Assembly: GCA_023396065.1 (NCBI GenBank)
Contig: JAEWXF010000001.1
Location: forward strand, 27,271-91,270
Reading direction: 5' to 3'
Source: Methanobacteriota archaeon
Lineage (GTDB): Archaea; Halobacteriota; Methanomicrobia; Methanomicrobiales; Methanocorpusculaceae
DNA: 64,000 nucleotides
The notes below the pieces were generated by a model. The model did no database searches and was not told where the DNA came from. It was given only the letters and a program-made list of their open reading frames with translations. Each line of letters begins with the position of its first letter. Position 1 is the first letter of the stretch. Below are positions 1 through 6,897 of this stretch, piece after piece. The position numbers and the translations under genes were made by a program.

Positions 1-1
1 C

Positions 2-142
2 GGCGAAATGTCCTGTATGGAAACCTGCTGGGAGGACTGGCTCAAAAGTGATATTGACTATGCAGTCAATGACCGGAAGTCCATGGAAGCAGGAGCAGGA
101 AAATACATGAATATGATTTCTATCCTGGCAACGAGAACGTAA
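2..142 (+). CDS. C-terminal end of an unidentified protein (cut by window edge)
   Basis: An open frame runs from the window edge to a TAA at 140-142, giving the last 46 residues, with Cys at residues 5 and 9 of the visible part and a plain helical tail. I do not recognise a family. It lies 67 bases before the first zinc-ribbon gene on the same strand, so it may be the first member of that cluster. Only the frame and the neighbourhood support it. Confidence 0.45.
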   Translation, partial: GEMSCMETCWEDWLKSDIDYAVNDRKSMEAGAGKYMNMISILATRT

Positions 143-209
143 CGGCACGGCATCCGGGACGATCCCTGCGACAGACATCTTATATGCGGACGGATAGAAA
201 TACTATCCT

Positions 210-974
210 ATGTCTGATTTTCCGTGTCCCAAATGCGGAGCAGCACTGCAGATACCTCCCGGAACGCAAATGGCAACCTGCAGTTACTGCGGAACGGTAA
301 CCTATATTGATCGCAGCAATGTACTGTTCTACTATATTCTCCCGTTTACCATTCCCGAGGAAAAAGCCCGGGGTATCTTCCGCAGATGGACTGCCGGACC
401 TGAAATGGCAAAGGAGCTTGAAGCCGGCGCACAGATCACTGTTTTTCGGAAAGAGTACTTCCCGGTGTTCCGGTTCCGCAGGACCGTCCAGGGAAAGGAA
501 CAGGTCCTGATAAAACCCGCCCGGGGTACTGTTCTCCCGGGAATGCAGAACCTCACCGTCCCTCCGGGAAATCTCGTAGTCTATGACGCTGCATTTCAGA
601 CGGGCGACGCGGAGATACTCCAGCCTGATATCAGCATTGCGACCTATCTGCCGGAACTTTCCGGAACAGCCATAGATCAGGCACTGGTGTACTTTCCGAT
701 CTACCGGATAACCTACGAGTTCTCCGGAGACTCCTATGAAATCGTTCTGGACGGTTCATCCGGAGCTGTATACGCAGGCACGGTTCCCGGCAGGTCTTCT
801 ATCAGCTACGCCTCCGTCATGGCGCTCGCCTTCATTCTTGCCGCCGTCGGCGGATTTCTGATGATCACGGTCAGCCTCATCTTTGGCATTCTGATCTTCG
901 CCGGGTTTTTTGCCGGAAAAATACTCGGAACCCGTGTTGCCCGAAAACCGGAACTGCCGGAGGCGGGCACATGA
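210..974 (+). CDS. Zinc-ribbon membrane protein
   Basis: 254 residues. A CxxC...CxxC zinc ribbon opens the protein (CPKCGAAL, then CSYCG about 18 residues later). A mixed beta region follows (roughly 40-190), and a strongly hydrophobic C-terminal segment (about 200-240) should be membrane helices, with a short basic tail. The stop overlaps the next start as ATGA at 971-974, so the two genes are probably translationally coupled. The next two genes have the same N-terminal ribbon. I recognise no function. The ribbon probably binds zinc and faces the cytoplasm, which is an inference. It could be a partner or subunit of the SPFH protein further down the cluster. Confidence 0.8.
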   Translation: MSDFPCPKCGAALQIPPGTQMATCSYCGTVTYIDRSNVLFYYILPFTIPEEKARGIFRRWTAGPEMAKELEAGAQITVFRKEYFPVFRFRRTVQGKEQVLIKPARGTVLPGMQNLTVPPGNLVVYDAAFQTGDAEILQPDISIATYLPELSGTAIDQALVYFPIYRITYEFSGDSYEIVLDGSSGAVYAGTVPGRSSISYASVMALAFILAAVGGFLMITVSLIFGILIFAGFFAGKILGTRVARKPELPEAGT

Positions 975-1969
975 GCGCCGCCCCCAAGATTCTTCTGACC
1001 CTGACCTGCCCCGCCTGCGGCGGACAGGTCCGGTGTGAAGAAGGAGAGAGCCTCGTTCTCTGCAATTACTGTGACTCGGTGTTTGCCCTCACCAGTGACG
1101 AAGGGGCAAACAAAATCATGTACAAACTTGTTCTCTCCAAAGACGCAGCCCTTGCCGCTGTGAAATCCTGGATGAGGCAGGGACCGAAAGCCGATGATCT
1201 GGCGGTTGTTGCGGAAATCACCGAAACATACCCGATGTACCTCCCGTACTGGCGGCTGGTTGCCCGGGGAAAAGCCGCGGTCTGCGGGGTCGAGGAGCGT
1301 ACTGATGACGAAGGGCGTACTACCAGAACGCCAAAAGAAAATCTGATCAATGCTGAGTATGCCTACAGCCGCATCGCCTGCGACATTGGCGACCTCGGGG
1401 TGAATGCCATCAGTGTTCCAGAACATGCCGAGGCCGTCTCCTGCGACGACACCTGCGACATTGTCACCTTCAGTGTTGGCAGTTCCCGCGACGATGCGTT
1501 CCGGGAGGGGCAGGAAGCCATCAAAAATGCCGTGCTGCGTGACGGGGAAAGTGGTATTGACGAGGTCACCTTCAGGAAAGCGTTCTGTTTTCCGAAAGGT
1601 TTCTCCCTGATCTACTATCCGTTCTGGATTGTCCGGTACCGGTATCAGCAGCGGGACTACTTTGCCACCGTTGACGGCATCTCCGGCGTAATCGTCTCCG
1701 GCCGTGCCCCCGGAAGCGTCGGCAGTCAGAGCCTCGCAGCAGGTATCGGTGGAGCTGTTGCCGGCGGTATTTTTGGTATTGTATCAGGCTTTGATCTGAT
1801 ACTCGGCGGATTCTCCCTTATTCTTTCGGGTATTATCCTCTATTTCGCATGGGTGAGGTTCCGGTACGGTGACGAGGTGATCACCGGGGAATTGTCCGGA
1901 AAAGGGATAAAATCCGGTAAAACCACCAGTACCGTGATGCAGACAAACGCGGAGAGCTATAACTACTAG
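971..1969 (+). CDS. Zinc-ribbon membrane protein, longer paralogue
   Basis: 332 residues. The N-terminal ribbon is CPACGGQV...CNYCDSVF (about residues 14-37). A long soluble region follows, then a Gly/Ala-rich hydrophobic hairpin (about 255-300) and a short polar tail. The overall plan matches the upstream gene: ribbon, beta-rich middle, YYPFWIVRYRYQ-like segment, membrane helices. The start overlaps the previous stop by four bases (ATGA). The shared plan suggests the two arose by duplication and act together. Function unknown. No enzyme motif is visible. Confidence 0.8.
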   Translation: MSAAPKILLTLTCPACGGQVRCEEGESLVLCNYCDSVFALTSDEGANKIMYKLVLSKDAALAAVKSWMRQGPKADDLAVVAEITETYPMYLPYWRLVARGKAAVCGVEERTDDEGRTTRTPKENLINAEYAYSRIACDIGDLGVNAISVPEHAEAVSCDDTCDIVTFSVGSSRDDAFREGQEAIKNAVLRDGESGIDEVTFRKAFCFPKGFSLIYYPFWIVRYRYQQRDYFATVDGISGVIVSGRAPGSVGSQSLAAGIGGAVAGGIFGIVSGFDLILGGFSLILSGIILYFAWVRFRYGDEVITGELSGKGIKSGKTTSTVMQTNAESYNY

Positions 1970-1980
1970 GAGGTGCAGGA

Positions 1981-2571
1981 ATGATTCTGAAAGAACTGAA
2001 ATGTCCGGGGTGCGGTGCCCCGCTGAAAGCAAAGGTCCGGGATATGCTGCTGGACTGCAGTCACTGCGGAAAAGTGCTCCAGTTTGCTGACGGCGACGTT
2101 GTGCCCGTTGAGTATCTGATTGCAGCGCCGGTGCAGCAGTATCCAAATGCGGAACTGCTGTATGTCCCCTTCTGGGTTATCCGGGGAGAGCTGGATGTAT
2201 CCCGTGAAGAGATCTCCGGCGGGGGTATCCGCCGGTTTATCAGCGGGCAGAAGCAGATGCGGGGCGTCCGGGACTTTTATGTCTGTGCGGCCGATATGCC
2301 GGAGAAGGATTCCCGTGTCTGGAACATGGATCTGACGCTTACCCAGCCTGAGTTTCCGGACTGCCGGGAACATTTCCAGGACGGGAAGAAAGTTGTGACT
2401 GTCATGGATCGTGATACCGCTGCGGAAAATGCCGAGTTCCTGTTCATCAGGTATGAAACAGAGATTCCCGGGACGCTGCAGAAACTGGAGTACACGTTCC
2501 ATGTTCAGGGGTGCCGGATACTCTATATTCCAGTATGGAAAACATCTACTGCATATACACTTGGAGTTTGA
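1981..2571 (+). CDS. Zinc-ribbon protein without membrane segment
   Basis: 196 residues. N-terminal ribbon CPGCGAPL...CSHCGKV (about residues 9-30), then a soluble domain with a YVPFWVIRGEL segment resembling the YYPFWIVRYRY segment of the upstream paralogue. Unlike the two genes before it, it has no long hydrophobic C-terminus, but the next gene, 3 bases downstream, is an all-membrane protein. The missing anchor may therefore be supplied in trans, which is an inference. A clear GGAGG ribosome binding site sits about 7 bases before the ATG. Function unknown. Confidence 0.78.
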   Translation: MILKELKCPGCGAPLKAKVRDMLLDCSHCGKVLQFADGDVVPVEYLIAAPVQQYPNAELLYVPFWVIRGELDVSREEISGGGIRRFISGQKQMRGVRDFYVCAADMPEKDSRVWNMDLTLTQPEFPDCREHFQDGKKVVTVMDRDTAAENAEFLFIRYETEIPGTLQKLEYTFHVQGCRILYIPVWKTSTAYTLGV

Positions 2572-2574
2572 ACT

Positions 2575-2898
2575 ATGGGAGCTTTGGAAGAGAAGCGGTT
2601 TCAGCTTGGCTGGATCGCGGTTATACTGATGCTCGGCGTTGCTATTCTTCTCGGATACTTTGGTCTGGGACTGTATGCAGCCGGAGCGTTTTTCTTTGGT
2701 CTGGGTCTGATTGTCGTTGCTTTATCGCTTGCGATCGGCAAACGTGAGATGATGCTTACCGGCGCCGGTGTGGTTCTTGCGGTCTTCGGCGGGGCTGTGC
2801 TTTTTATCAGTGCCGGAGCGGGTCTGCCGCTGGTTCTGGGAGGAATTCTTGCAGGTGCCGCGCTTGCAGCGTTCGTATACGTCGCTGCGAAGAAATAA
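2575..2898 (+). CDS. Small polytopic membrane protein
   Basis: 107 residues, almost entirely hydrophobic, with about four predicted transmembrane segments split by short KREM- and KK-type loops, and a basic C-terminus. It starts 3 bases after the preceding zinc-ribbon gene, so they are likely cotranscribed. No family is recognised. It probably anchors or complements the neighbouring soluble ribbon protein. Confidence 0.7.
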   Translation: MGALEEKRFQLGWIAVILMLGVAILLGYFGLGLYAAGAFFFGLGLIVVALSLAIGKREMMLTGAGVVLAVFGGAVLFISAGAGLPLVLGGILAGAALAAFVYVAAKK

Positions 2899-2920
2899 GT
2901 TATAGGTTCAGGACAAATAG

Positions 2921-3469
2921 GTGAAGTACTCTATGACAGATTTGCGTACTACCGTTCAGGATGACCGCGGACTGATTAAAAAGATCCAGCTGGCGGTTCC
3001 CGGTTTCCGTGGATATCGGCTGAAAGAGGATGTCCGGATTGCAGACAGCATGCTGCGTCTGCAGATTGCGGACAGTATGAATACGCTGGTTCTCGGTGTT
3101 CTTGAGGCGGTGCGTGAGCGTGCTGCCCGGGCAATGGAACTGGACTGTATGAATGATATTGCTGTGGTGATTGCGGATGCGAAGGCGGCTGAGTCCCGTA
3201 TCCGTCATGCGGAACAGGGGTATTCAGGGATTTCTGCGGCGTACCGCGTTGGTGAGGAGGAGCTGAATACGATGTATGAGTATGATCTTTCTCTGATTGA
3301 TGCGATCCGGGATGCGGGGTTGTCGGCGTCGGCTGCCCTGGATGCAGCGGATGCCGGGAATTATGCGGCGGTGCAGATTGATCTCCGTGCAGTCAGATCC
3401 GGTATTGCCGGTCTGAACGCTCTGTTTGCAAAGCGGATTGAGACGATGGCAGGGTTGGGTGCGTTCTGA
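2921..3469 (+). CDS. Conserved helical protein next to SPFH gene
   Basis: 182 residues, mostly alpha-helical with heptad-like Ala/Leu spacing and no Cys-pair ribbon. The start at 2921 is a GTG; an ATG four codons later (2933) is an alternative. The stop shares one base with the start of the SPFH gene (TGATG at 3467-3471), which implies translational coupling. The helical content and neighbourhood suggest a partner of the SPFH protein. I recognise no named family. Confidence 0.7.
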   Translation: MKYSMTDLRTTVQDDRGLIKKIQLAVPGFRGYRLKEDVRIADSMLRLQIADSMNTLVLGVLEAVRERAARAMELDCMNDIAVVIADAKAAESRIRHAEQGYSGISAAYRVGEEELNTMYEYDLSLIDAIRDAGLSASAALDAADAGNYAAVQIDLRAVRSGIAGLNALFAKRIETMAGLGAF

Positions 3470-4686
3470 TGGGAATTTTTACGAAGGATACGAACAGCAG
3501 AATCGGGTCCGGTAAGGATATTGAAGGTGCTGATTCCCGGAAGGGTTTCTACTGGGTTGATGAGCAGAAGGGGGATAATGTTATCTGGAGGCTGCCCCGG
3601 AATGTGATGTGGAACGATAACGTGCTTGTCCGCGAGGATGAGTATGGTATCTTTTTCCGCGACGGAAAAGCTCTTGCGGTCTTTGACCGGCCTGACCGGT
3701 ATGCGCTGACGACGGAGAACATTCCGGTTCTCAAGGAGATTTTAGGGACGGTTGTCGGCAGTGTTCAGATTGGTGAGTTCTACTGGGCACAGAGACGTGA
3801 GTTCCGGGATAAGTTCGGGACGAGTCAGCCGCTGGCGTTCCGTGATCCTGATTTCGGTGTGGTACAGCTGCGGATTTTTGGTCAGTTTGCATATAAGGTG
3901 ACTGAGCCGATGCTGCTGATTACCCAGTTCGTGGGAACGAAGGGGATGTCCAAGTCGGCTGAGATTGTGGACTGGCTGAAAGGCCAGATCGTGATGATCT
4001 TAAACGATACGCTGGGCGAGCTGAAGGCGAAGAAGCAGATGGGTGTGCTGGATATGCCTGCGTATCTGCAGGAGATTGAGCAGCTTTGTCTGGCGAGGCT
4101 TGCGACGGAGACGGAGGTCTACGGTCTGAAGATTATGAAGCTGACCGGCCTGAACATCAATATGCCTGAGGAGGTTCAGGAGGCGATCAATAAGCGCGGC
4201 GCAATGTCGGCACTTGGTGTGAACTATATTCAGTACCAGTCCGGTAAGGCGATTGAGGGTATTGGTGAGGGTGCTGCTCAGGGCGGCGGCGAGGGTGCCG
4301 GGTTTGCGATGATGGGAGCCGGTATGGGTGCCGGGTTTGGTATGGGGAATATGATGACGCAGGGTATGGCCAATACGGGTCAGCCTGCGCCGTTTGGTAC
4401 GGTGCCCCCGCAGCAGCAGGCACCGGCGCCGAATGCCGGGGCTGCGGCTGCCCGCTGTCCGAAGTGCGGTGCGGCGGTTGCCGCCGGTGCAAAGTTCTGT
4501 CCGGAATGCGGGGAGTCGATGGCGCCTCAGGGCCAGAAGTGTGCCAACTGCGGCGCGCTTCTCCTGCCCGGTGCGAAGTTCTGTCCTGAGTGCGGTACTC
4601 GTGTTGCGCCGCCGAAGTGCCCGAAGTGCGGTGCGGATGTTGCGGCCGGTGTAAAGTTCTGTCCTGAATGCGGACAGAAACTCTGA
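3469..4686 (+). CDS. SPFH/Band-7 domain protein with three C-terminal double zinc ribbons
   Basis: 405 residues. Residues about 25-260 read as an SPFH domain of the 'virion core protein-like' type. A Gly/Ala/Met-rich flexible linker follows (about 270-325), then three tandem zinc-ribbon units, each CxxCG...KFCPECG (about 330-405). SPFH proteins form membrane-associated oligomeric scaffolds (family knowledge). The ribbons could bind nucleic acid or partner proteins (inference). It ends the cluster of zinc-ribbon membrane proteins and is followed directly by a T-rich tract. The likely job is a membrane scaffold for the upstream ribbon proteins. Confidence 0.82.
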   Translation: MGIFTKDTNSRIGSGKDIEGADSRKGFYWVDEQKGDNVIWRLPRNVMWNDNVLVREDEYGIFFRDGKALAVFDRPDRYALTTENIPVLKEILGTVVGSVQIGEFYWAQRREFRDKFGTSQPLAFRDPDFGVVQLRIFGQFAYKVTEPMLLITQFVGTKGMSKSAEIVDWLKGQIVMILNDTLGELKAKKQMGVLDMPAYLQEIEQLCLARLATETEVYGLKIMKLTGLNINMPEEVQEAINKRGAMSALGVNYIQYQSGKAIEGIGEGAAQGGGEGAGFAMMGAGMGAGFGMGNMMTQGMANTGQPAPFGTVPPQQQAPAPNAGAAAARCPKCGAAVAAGAKFCPECGESMAPQGQKCANCGALLLPGAKFCPECGTRVAPPKCPKCGADVAAGVKFCPECGQKL

Positions 4687-4700
4687 TTTTTTTTGTTTTT
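4687..4700 (+). terminator. T-rich terminator after the SPFH gene
   Basis: Eight T, a G, then five T begin immediately after the TGA. T-runs of this sort terminate transcription in archaea without a hairpin. The position at the end of a six-gene run fits. Confidence 0.6.
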
Positions 4701-4935
4701 ACGTCCTGCCCTGTGTGCCATAAGCGAGCCGCAGAGGATGATAGTATCCGCCGTTCTTCGGAGCGCCACGAAACGCAATTTTTCCTTCTGCTTTCAGCCT
4801 GCGAATCTCCCGTTCAATGGTCGAAAGACTTTTTCCGGTTTTTTCTGCAAGCATGCGGGCATTTTGTCCGGGTTCTTGGGTGATGAGATGAAACTGGGAG
4901 TTTACCCCTTCATTATCCACATTTAGCCCTTCACC
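4699..4935 (-). pseudogene. Remnant: C-terminal winged helix of an AlbA-type ATP-binding regulator
   Basis: On the minus strand a stretch of about 60 residues reads GVNSQFHLI...PGQNARMLAEKTGKS, then ERE-IRRLK-AEGKI and NGGYY. This matches the C-terminal winged helix-turn-helix seen at the end of AlbA_2/HATPase_c_4 ATP-binding proteins (family recognition by eye). The N-terminal AlbA and ATPase domains are absent. The open frame continues upstream only into unrelated sequence that antisense-reads a copied trmJ tail. I read it as a gene relic. A similar tail fragment occurs at 59697-59761. Confidence 0.55.
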
Positions 4936-4962
4936 GAGTGGCATCTGAAACATCCCGGTGTG
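4936..4962 (+). repeat. Inverted 27-bp copy of the trmJ 3' coding end
   Basis: These 27 bases match the sense strand of the trmJ tail (plus-strand 5512-5538) at 26 of 27 positions, in opposite orientation to trmJ. Read forward they encode TEWHLKHPGV, the same residues as the TrmJ tail, then diverge. This looks like a small duplicated and inverted fragment. The region from 4963 to 5466 has no gene I can defend. A frame at about 5153-5430 (+) looks protein-like (REKLRSVFSDVDD...) but has no start or relative that I know. Confidence 0.6.
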
Positions 4963-5466
4963 CGGCCACCAAGGCGCGACCGTCCGAAGACCACTTTGTT
5001 CGTGTGTATGTAGATACTTTTTCCGGGATTCAATCCCGGCAGGAAAAAAACACCCATGAGGCTTCGCCATCAGCTCGGCGGATGAAAATGCACCCCTCCA
5101 TAAGGGAGAGAGGAAATTTTCATGTAAAAGAGAGTGGTTTCACCTCAGCCTGAGCAGTTCGCGGACGAGGCGGAGCACCGCCGCCCGCACCCGGGAAAAA
5201 CTCAGATCTGTCTTCAGCGACGTCGACGACTCCGGCACTGAGTCCACATGGCTCGCCGAGATGCGAACCGTCCGCCTCCACGGTGCCGACATCATCCACC
5301 GCAGACTGAACGAATTCAGGACCCGGAACCCGGAACTTACCCGGCATACCGAGGACGAATTCAGGATACTCTATCCCGCACTCGCAAAGGCAGGAGGAAT
5401 AGTCAAAGACTTGGGCGGCACGCAAGGTCAGAGACCTTGCACGCGCCGCCCGGCTCCAACCCTGCA

Positions 5467-6210
5467 TCACTCTTCCTCATCCCAGTATTCACGGCCCTTC
5501 TCCTCATAGGCCACACCCGGATGTTTCAGATGCCACTCAGTCCGCCGCAGAATACCGTGAATCGTACTTGCTTCCCGGACCGTCAGATTTGTTCGCCCGA
5601 ACACCCTCTTTGCCAGAAGCAGCGTTGTCTCCCGCTTCTCAACCGGATGACCGATCCCCTCCAAAAACCGTTCAAAGTGAGCGTAGAGAGCATCCATCTC
5701 CACCCGGCTTGCAAGCAGATACTCGCCTCTCGGCAGATGCGCCAGTTCATAGCAGACCACACCGACCGCATGAGAAATATTCATAATCGGATACTCAGGA
5801 GCCGTAGGAATCGTACAGACAATATCACAGCGGCGGATTTCCTCATTGTTCAGCCCCCAGTTCTCCCTGCCGAACAGAATGGAAACCCGGCCGTCCACAT
5901 TTTTGATCATCTCCCGCAGTTCTCCCGGGGCATAATACGGCATCCGCATAGGATTAGAGACCGACTTCGCAAGGCCGCCAGTCGTCGCCACCGTCAGATC
6001 ACTGCGGGCAAACATCTCATCCAGCGTCAGCACCTCGGCAGACTCCAGAACATCCTTCGCATGGGACGCCCGGGCCGTCGCTTCCATCGTCATCTTCGGC
6101 GGGTTGATCAGTACCATAGTGTGGAACCCGAAGTTCTTCATCACCCGGGCAGCAAACCCGATGTTCCCCTCGTAGAGCGGCTCCACAAGAACAATATCAA
6201 CCTGCGGCAT
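5467..6210 (-). CDS. trmJ: tRNA (cytidine/uridine-2'-O-)-methyltransferase, TrmJ-type SPOUT enzyme
   Basis: 247 residues. The opening VDIVLVEPLYEGNIGFAARVMKNFG is the hallmark of TrmH/TrmJ SPOUT 2'-O-methyltransferases (motif 1 with N and R). Motif 2 is LFGRENWGLNNEEI (about 113-126) and motif 3 is IPT-APEYPIMNISHAV (about 138-153), which forms the trefoil-knot SAM site. The enzyme methylates the ribose of a wobble-adjacent tRNA position using SAM (family knowledge). It starts right after the GGGP synthase stop (6211/6210), as the last gene of the gatCAB-topA run. The C-terminal tail past the knot is helical and charged. Confidence 0.88.
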   Translation of the reverse strand: MPQVDIVLVEPLYEGNIGFAARVMKNFGFHTMVLINPPKMTMEATARASHAKDVLESAEVLTLDEMFARSDLTVATTGGLAKSVSNPMRMPYYAPGELREMIKNVDGRVSILFGRENWGLNNEEIRRCDIVCTIPTAPEYPIMNISHAVGVVCYELAHLPRGEYLLASRVEMDALYAHFERFLEGIGHPVEKRETTLLLAKRVFGRTNLTVREASTIHGILRRTEWHLKHPGVAYEEKGREYWDEEE

Positions 6211-6897
6211 TTATCGTCTGACCGCCCGCACCGTATCCTTCAAAACCTTCGGACCGGCCTCATACACCGCATTCCCGACCACAACTGCGTCCGCATACTG
6301 TCCCATCTCCGCTGCCTTCTCCGCAGAGTTGATACCTCCGCCGTAGAACACCTGAATATCATCCACAGCCTCGCGTACCGCCTTCGTCACCGCAGGATTC
6401 CCGTAGGTTCCGCTGTACTCAATATAGAACACCGGCATCCGGTAATACTTCTCAGCCACAACCGCATAGGCTGCGACCTCCTCGGGCAGCAGGTCACACT
6501 TCGCATGCGTCAGTTTTCCGACCGACGAAGCCGGGTTCAGCACCACATACGCTTCCCCCACCACCTTCTGCCAGTCAATCGGAAAATGCTGAGCCCACTC
6601 CTTATGCAGGCCGGTGAGAAACATCGGGTGTGCCGCGTTCAGCACAGTCGGAACAAACACCAGATCCATCCCGTCAAACCGGGCGCCGGTCGGATCTGCC
6701 GGTTCCACGACTACCGGCAGACCGGAGTCACGGACCTGATCATACAGACCCGCAAGCTTCTCCGGCGTCACATCCAGTGTCCCGGACAGCATCAGAACAT
6801 CCGTTCCGCTCGCGGCAATTTCTTCAATCGCTCCATTACCCAGAACCTTATCAGGATCGAGCTTCGTAATATGTCTCCATTCTTTCCAGTTGATCAT
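6211..6897 (-). CDS. Geranylgeranylglyceryl phosphate synthase
   Basis: 228 residues from the ATG at 6897; a longer start at 6906 adds only MCT. I prefer 6897 because its ATG overlaps the topA stop as ATGA. The protein is a TIM barrel prenyltransferase: HITKLDPDK near the N-terminus (Mg and glycerol-1-phosphate site), YIEYSGTYGNP (about 155-165) and FYGGGINS (about 184-191, phosphate-binding glycines). It makes the first ether bond of archaeal membrane lipids from G1P and GGPP. Its presence is good evidence for an archaeal host. Confidence 0.9.
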   Translation of the reverse strand: MINWKEWRHITKLDPDKVLGNGAIEEIAASGTDVLMLSGTLDVTPEKLAGLYDQVRDSGLPVVVEPADPTGARFDGMDLVFVPTVLNAAHPMFLTGLHKEWAQHFPIDWQKVVGEAYVVLNPASSVGKLTHAKCDLLPEEVAAYAVVAEKYYRMPVFYIEYSGTYGNPAVTKAVREAVDDIQVFYGGGINSAEKAAEMGQYADAVVVGNAVYEAGPKVLKDTVRAVRR

